Assembly: GCF_032854445.1 (NCBI RefSeq)
Contig: NC_088305.1
Span: 31,275,645-31,339,644 of the forward strand
Length of the DNA: 64,000 bases
Reading direction: 5' to 3'
Source of the DNA: Liolophura sinensis
Taxonomy: Eukaryota > Mollusca > Polyplacophora > Chitonida > Chitonidae
Below the pieces are notes generated by a model. It saw nothing but the letters and a program-made list of their open reading frames with translations. It was not told the origin of the DNA and did no database searches. Of the stretch, positions 58,078 to 64,000 are shown one piece after another. Position numbers and translations under genes: made by a program. Numbering within the stretch: position 1 is the stretch's first letter; every line of letters begins with the position of its first letter.

Positions 58078-58487
58078 TCGTGTGGGATAAGTGTTGCACA
58101 CGTATGCTGTTTGGGGGATAAGTGTTGCACACGTATGTTGTGTGGGGGAAGTGTTGCAAACGTATGTTGTGTGGGGTAAGTGTTGCACACGTATGTTGTG
58201 TGGGGTAAGTGTTGCGCACGTATGTTGTATGGGGCAAGTGTTGTACACGTATGTTGTGTGAGGTAAGTGTTGCACACGTATGTTGTGTGGGGTAAGTGTT
58301 GCGCACGTATGTTGTATGGGGCAAGTGTTGTACACGTATGTTGTGTGAGGTAAGTGTTGCGCACGTATGTTACGTCGGGTAAGTGTTGTACACGTATGTT
58401 GTGTGGGGTAAGTGTTGCACACATATGTTGTGTGGGGCAAGTGTTGGACACATATGTTGTGTGGGGTAAGTGTTGCACACGAATGTT
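58078..58487. repeat. 30-bp minisatellite (about 14 units)
   Basis: The unit is GTAAGTGTTGCACACGTATG then TTGTGTGGGG. Variants are TTGCGCACG and TTGTACACG, TGTATGGGGC and TGTGTGAGG. A two- or three-unit block recurs (58198-58280 and 58288-58362). Because 30 is a multiple of three and the unit lacks stops on the minus strand, three minus frames of 83-167 codons overlap here, which shows how little such frames mean. Confidence 0.95.
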
Positions 58488-58554
58488 TCACGAATGGGTC
58501 ACTGATATTTCTGTAGACTAGAAGGAAAAATCTCGCTTTATGAAATTAACTGCA

Positions 58555-58715
58555 TGTTTTGCATACTCCGTTTCCCATATTTTGCACACTTTGTTGTTCA
58601 TGGTCTGCACACTCCATTTCTCATTTTGCACAATCTTTATCTAATATTTTGGAGTCTGCTTCTCATATCTGCACACTGTGTTTCTCATTTTAAGCACACT
58701 CCGTTTCTCATATAT
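58555..58715. repeat. Degenerate repeat of about 20-35 bp
   Basis: Five or six loose copies of TTTGCACACTCCGTTTCTCA-TAT with variable spacing, starting about 70 bp after the 30-bp array and unrelated to it in sequence. Confidence 0.7.
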
Positions 58716-61423
58716 ATAAAATTAAGGTTGTGAAAAAACTTAAAACATATATGTATGTGTATGAGCATAATTCTATATATACCAGCTCTACTTTCTGGTA
58801 AAAAAGTGAATGTTTACCAAGCTAATGCAATAGACACTACTGGAGGATGCAAATACAGCACTATACAAATTTATGTAGCTAATGGAGATATAAATATCAA
58901 AAGCCGAAATCACGCATCTTGGCACATGATGCGGCTTCCTGCCGGCAAGTGTTGGTCTTGTAACAAGGTCACAAGTAGTCAATTAATATCATATTTACAG
59001 CGTTAAATTTAGATGCACCTCAGGCATATTTTACTTTCCTTGTTAGTGAGGTACTAGAATTAAGACGTCACCTTTGCCCGGAGGCGCGCACAAGCACAAG
59101 AAAAAACACAAACACAAACACTAAAAGGATTCCTTCAGTCATCTGATAAGTCTTTGTACAGGAATTATCAGGTTCGGATCGACAATAAAAATGAAGCATC
59201 ACACACCTCTGGTTACCCGCTACCACGGAAGAAAGACGGGATCTCTATTCACAATGGAAACTAGCCATTAAATGACAGGAAATGACTGACTACAGCTAAC
59301 GCAGGTTTGATGGGATAAGAAACGGTTACACGGATAATCAATACGTTAATCTATAAGTGCGTGCATGAGAAAAGCCTGGGCAGGTGCAAAAGACTTCACA
59401 AGGCAACACAGCAATAGATCCCTGGCCTAGTCAAAGAGTCACAGGCTGATAGAGGAAGTAACGAACCCACTTGTCAAGTAATTTATAATGGTGACTTCAG
59501 CATTTGGCATCAGGATAATACAACCTACAGTGTGTTTATAGAGCGATGTCCTCCATGCTAATCTAGCGAAGCTTCTTCCGAATACTTGTGAGTTCATTTA
59601 CCATTCTATGCGAGAGCGTAACTACCTGTAACGACTTTTGTAACCACAATGACTCTGCCCTAACACTCTCCTGCCCTTAACACTCTCCTGACTAGCCTTT
59701 AACAGTCTTCTCGCTACAAACCAGTTAGAGGAAATTTCCACCACACATGTTTATCTACTGACACACCCAATGCACATCTGGGATATTAGTACCACACAAA
59801 GACTACAGACATGTTTTCTTTTTCTTCTGAGTGACAATACATTCCACATTTTTAGGCTTCACTTAGGATGCCAATTAATTTTTAACAGAACGAAATCTAA
59901 CATAAAGATACAGCATCACAATATTACCAAAGAAAGGAGATAACTTCATATGCTAAAAACTTTGGTAAAAACCTGAAACATTAAATTTCATAAGTTTCTG
60001 TAAGGTAGCCCTCGAACTTCCTCATCAGAGTTTACAAAATCCGTGCAATGTAATAATGCATAGTATTCAAACCAAGAAATGAACATCATGTGATAAGTCT
60101 GTTGGGGATATTGTTACCCTCTCTTGGTTTTCAAAAATACCGAGAAACCTAATTTCTCAAAGATTTGGACTGAACGGATTATGCACACTGCATATTCAAC
60201 CAACAAATGCGTCCACATACATGCTTGAGTATGCTCTCGCAGCCAATTCCAATCCCTGGGTCTAGTACACATGTAACAAGTGCCGGCATGGTCTCAAGTC
60301 TACCCACATTGTCACTGCCCTCAGACAGGAAAATGGTACAAGCGGAGCAGGAAAGCAGCAATTTATAAACGCGGGGAGTCAACCGACAGAAAAAAGAACT
60401 GCGCGGTATTTCACTCAAATCACGACCAGACCAGCCAAAGAGTTCCTTCTGCGGAATCTGGTCACACGATGTCTGCAGTTACAGCAAGGTGAACTTCTAA
60501 CTCTGTCCCCGATTTAACTTGTTATGAGACAGTATAGTAATGGTAAACTCGACTGTTCGTTGTGGTGACCTTGGTCGCAAACGGCACTGGTAAAACCAAT
60601 GTCCCTTGTGATGAAAGTACAGTGTGATAAAGATTCCCACACGTGCATGGGTCAGTGGTAAAGTCCCCTGTTTACTCTGAGGGCATAGTGGTATTAAGAA
60701 GCAACACAATGTATTGTAGCGGTAAAATCTCATCCGCTGCCAAATAATGCGGTAAAGAAGCATGATAGTGTATTTGATCTTGGTCGGATACACAGCACTC
60801 GTTAACCCTCCTGTAACTGATACGAAGATGACATACATGTAGTAGAGAACCACGGAAGTTTATCCACTAACAGAAAGCTGCTGTCAAGGGACAAAAGTAG
60901 AACCTGACACTGTCTTTGTATCTCAATACATACAGAGAGAAGACCTGTACATGCATGTCAGGAAAGACACCGAAAGACACCAAAAGACACTATCCAAACC
61001 GTGTAATTACCAACACAATCACTATATTAAAGCTTCACTTCTTCACTGGGAAAGCCAACGAAAATTCCAATAAGACCTGCTATTTTATGGAAACCTTAAT
61101 GTCTTTTATGGGGAATGAAAAGGGTTAAATTTCACGAGAAACGTATATGTGTACCACATTATTTCACTGCATTGTCCAGGCATCTTGTCCAGTTCTGGAT
61201 TTCATTCTCTTAAGCGGGGAGCGCACTTTTACCTAACTATATATATATATATCTATTTCTTGCAACTTTTTTTTTCTAAACCAGGAAGGTGTAGAATCTA
61301 TTATAACCAATGGACAACATAATTCTACCCCCCCCCCCCCAAAAAAAAAAAGACAGGTGACGAAAACATGTCCAGTTTTGTGATCTAAGCCAGATCTTCT
61401 GTAAATCTGAGATCTCTGACCGT
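58716..61423. other. Low-repeat region with no recognised gene
   Basis: No long array or SINE. A triple AAGACACC-type repeat occurs at 60966-60990, and C13 followed by A11 at 61328-61351. A 70-codon plus frame (60280-60492) ends near a GCAAG/GTGAAC donor-like site, and a 118-codon minus frame (60497-60853) has no recognisable domain. Nothing here can be called with confidence. Confidence 0.35.
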
Positions 61424-61542
61424 ATGGACAACTCCCACGTGTCTTTTGGTTACCCACGCATCTCCCACATCCTGGCCCTGGTTCCCGTCATCCTGACAGG
61501 ATTAAGTCGTCCCAGCTTTGTCTCCCTGCCACACACAATGGT
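61424..61542 (+). CDS. Candidate first coding exon, unknown protein
   Basis: From ATG (61424) the frame reads MDNSHVSFGYPRISHILALV then PVILTGLSRPSFVSLPHTM. It ends at ACACAATG followed by GTGAGT, a near-ideal splice donor. The segment is C-rich and codon-like, with a hydrophobic stretch at residues 15-26 (HILALVPVILTG) that could be a signal anchor. An in-frame read-through into the putative intron would extend the frame to 84 codons. The next possible acceptor in the window is at 63786, beyond the MITE. I know no matching family, so chance is a real alternative. Confidence 0.25.
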
Positions 61543-61845
61543 GAGTGTCCGAACCCCGCCTTCAAACCTCGGGAAACTATGTTGCCTGAGAGGCACCTGG
61601 GTGTCATCTTACCGTCACTCAAACAAACCACTAAAGCACTCCAGATTGTCACATTTGTTTAAAGCAGACGACAAATAATTCCTTTTTCAACATGTTACTG
61701 TGTTTGTGTCGTGTTATATATGCCACGGTTTGCTACACTGGGAAACGTACAAACAAGGTTAGGACCCCTGAGCTAAAATACCAACACCAGTTTTTGACAA
61801 GGCTTCTAGTAATCAGAACCCCAATAAATTCCACATGGAGAGTAA

Positions 61846-63437
61846 AGCCCAGTCCAGACTATCCAACATCACTCAACTTTTGTTGACTCAACAAGAGTCA
61901 ACTTAAAGCTGAGTGAACAAGTTGAGATGTGTTGAGTAATATGTCCGGGCTCCTCAATTTCGTTCAACAACACTCAACACTATCCAACACGGCTGAATCG
62001 GAAATGTGCATGTGTATTTTTTGTCAACGACTTGAGTGAAGTTGAGTGAGCGGGCGTGTAGAAATAACGTGACCGTCATAAAGCACATGACCTGGGCAAA
62101 ATGGCGACAAAAGAGAGAAACTGGTCTCGTGCTGAGACGTCTACGCTGAACAGCCATGGTAATAAGTGCTGCCCAAAAACCCACGAAACGATTCTTCTGG
62201 CTGCTCGCCATTGTGTCTCATGTATTTGAGAAAAAATATGGAGATTTCCCTCCAATTTATCGAAAAAAAAACAAAAACAAAAACACACAGCTCAACATCG
62301 TTCAACTCACGTCAACAGTGTTGGATAAAGTTGACCAATCTGATTTGTAGTGTGTACGGGACACTCAACTTACCTCAACATCATTCAACTCACGTCAACA
62401 GTGTTGGATAAAGTTGACCCATCTGATTTGTAGTGTGTACGGGACACTCAACTTACCTCAACATCATTCAACTCACGTCAACAGTATTGGATAAAGTTGA
62501 CCCATCTGATTTGTAGTGTGTACGGGACACTCAACTTACCTCAACATCATTCAACTCACGTCAACAGTGTTGGATAAAGTTGACCCATCTGATTTGTAGT
62601 GTGTATGGGACACTCAACTTACCTCAACATCATTCAACTCACGTCAACAGTGTTGGATAAAGTTGACCCATCTGATTTGTAGTGTGTACGGGACACTCAA
62701 CTTACCTCAACATCATTCAACTCACGTCAACAGTGTTGGATAAAGTTGACCTATCTGATTTGTAGTGTGGACGGGACACTCAACTTACCTCAACATCATT
62801 CAACTCACGTCAACAGTGTTGGATAAAGTTGACCCACCTGATTTGTAGTGTGGACGGGACACTCAACTTACCTCAACATCATTCAACTCACGTCAACAGT
62901 GTTGGATAAAGTTGACCCATCTGATTTGTAGCGTGGACGGGACACTCAACTTACCTCAACAGCATTCAACTCACGTCAACAGTGTTGGATAAAGTTGACC
63001 CATCTGATTTGTAGTGTGTACGGGACACTCAACTTACCTCAACATCATTCAACTCACGTCAACAGTGTTGGATAAAGTTGACCCATCTGATTTGTAGCGT
63101 GGACGGGACACTCAACTTACCTCAACATCATTCAACTCACGTCAACAGTGTTGGATAAAGTTGACCCACCTGATTTGTAGTGTGGACGGGACACTCAACT
63201 TACCTCAACATCATTCAACTCACGTCAACAGTGTTGGATAAAGTTGACCCATCTGATTTGTAGCGTGGACGGGACACTCAACTTACCTCAACAGCATTCA
63301 ACTCACGTCAACAGTGTTGGATAAAGTTGACCCATCTGATTTGTAGTGTGGACGGGACACTCAACTCACCTCAACAGCATTCAACTTGCTGTTGAGTCAA
63401 CAAAAGTTGAGTCTTGTTGAATTGTCTGGACGGGGCT
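61846..63437. mobile_element. Complete MITE, PIF/Harbinger-like, with internal 83-bp tandem repeats
   Basis: The left end (61846-61892) starts AGCCCAGTCCAGACTATCCA. The right end (63391-63437), reverse-complemented, starts AGCCCCGTCCAGACAATTCA. The 47-bp termini match at 42 positions, and both finish with CTCAACTTTTGTTGACTCAA. The element is flanked by TAA on both sides (61843-61845 and 63438-63440), the 3-bp target duplication expected for PIF/Harbinger transposition. It encodes no transposase, so it is non-autonomous. Its right two-thirds are a tandem array, and CTCAAC/GTTGAG words pervade it. Confidence 0.9.
62290..63385. repeat. 83-bp tandem repeat inside the MITE (about 13 units)
   Basis: GGGACACTCAACTTACCTCA recurs every 83 bp (for example 62358 and 62441). 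The unit also has CATTCAACTCACGTCAACAG, TGTTGGATAAAGTTGACCCA and TCTGATTTGTAGTGTG. Units alternate between GTGTACGGG and GTGGACGGG types, with the latter more frequent to the right. A three-unit block (62813-63060) appears copied at 63070-63310. The word ACGGGACACTCAAC resembles the element's own terminal sequence, so the array may have grown from a terminus. Confidence 0.93.
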
Positions 63438-64000
63438 TAACGGATTCAAGGACCATACTTTATTTTATCCCAGATATGAAACCAGTTTCTAAACACATGT
63501 AGTGCAAACACAATATTTTAGTTGTAAACCAAGGCTGATACAATTGATGTTTTGTTTGTACACCAAAGTTCATACCATGCTTTGGTGAAAAGCCAACGCT
63601 CTTGCCTCAGTTGCACATGAAGTCAAAAATATCCCATCCTTGTCAAAATCAGAGCTTTGGCCAACTGTGTACATACATATACTACGACTATATAACCTTG
63701 ATAGCAATGAAATTGTGATATGTTGTGATAAATTTATATCATATCTAGTCTACCTTTCTTCCTGTTGATTTACATTTCCTTGCCAGATAGAAGGCCTACA
63801 GATTCGGACTATGTAAGGAGACAGGAAAGATTTTGGTGCAAATAAACTTGAATGGTGTAAGCACAGAAGAGATTGTTTGTTGGCAGTATGATGCCCTGAT
63901 AAGACATAAAACAGCCCTGTTTCTATCTGGGTTAGTATAAATCAAACTCCATGTTCACACTGGTAAGATAAGAGAACTGCTTACATTTTGAGCATCCTGC
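63438..64000 (+). other. End of window, with one acceptor-like site
   Basis: At 63750-63786 a pyrimidine-rich tract (CTACCTTTCTTCCTG, TTTCCTTGCCAG) makes a strong 3' splice-site candidate. Downstream, in one phase, the sequence reads RRPTDSDYVRRQERFWCK before a stop at 63841. In another phase it reads IEGLQIRTM then a stop. This may be an exon start on the plus strand, but coding capacity is very short. Otherwise nothing is seen. Confidence 0.25.

Noticed and set aside
57988-58491. 167-, 148- and 83-codon minus-strand frames as genes
   Set aside because: Three overlapping frames are open at once because the 30-bp unit lacks stops in them.

Overview
This is a eukaryotic, gene-poor, repeat-rich window of about 62% A+T by eye. 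Its tRNA-derived SINEs point to a lophotrochozoan, most likely a mollusc. One SINE type has a tail around TTTATTTATTTGATTGGTGT / ACGCCG and CCGGAGAGGAAGCCAGCATG. Another ends with CATATGACTGAAAAATTGTT / CGACGTTAAA. I recognise both as abundant in gastropod and bivalve genomes, but I cannot name a species. I find no complete gene. No rRNA, canonical tRNA gene, CRISPR array, or autonomous transposase or reverse transcriptase can be supported. Almost every open frame over 60 codons lies in a tandem repeat or an interspersed repeat.

Region 1 (1-28 kb) is a mosaic of one long repeat family, here called R1. A plus-oriented block (about 0.6-14 kb) faces a minus-oriented block (about 16-27.75 kb), giving a large, diverged inverted repeat. 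Inside the left arm, 4.35 kb was recently duplicated in tandem (2134-6482 and 6493-11329). The two copies differ mainly in a 39-bp minisatellite, about 9 against about 21 units. In the right arm a different array, a 48-bp satellite of 109 units (16683-21912), sits in what appears to be an equivalent internal interval. It keeps exact register over 5.2 kb and leaves a 1637-codon frame open on the minus strand.

Region 2 (28-46 kb) holds unrelated minisatellites: 69 bp (31.8-32.3 kb), 96 bp (32.5-33.7 kb), 14 bp (34.6-34.8 kb), about 58 bp (35.8-37.0 kb) and 38 bp (44.8-45.7 kb). It also holds several SINEs, one with a perfect 15-bp target-site duplication at 38.5 kb. A CpG-rich, apparently low-copy stretch lies at 43.5-44.5 kb.

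Region 3 (46-64 kb) contains a second dispersed family (R2, all copies plus-oriented), a fold-back element of GCGAGGTA-like motifs (49.7-50.8 kb), 24-bp and 30-bp minisatellites, and a complete 1,592-bp MITE (61846-63437). The MITE has 47-bp terminal inverted repeats, a TAA target duplication as in PIF/Harbinger elements, and about 13 internal 83-bp repeats. A few short open segments with splice-like borders (53.2, 61.4 and 63.8 kb) are the only hints of exons. The window is best read as intergenic or intronic DNA shaped by transposable elements and tandem-repeat turnover.
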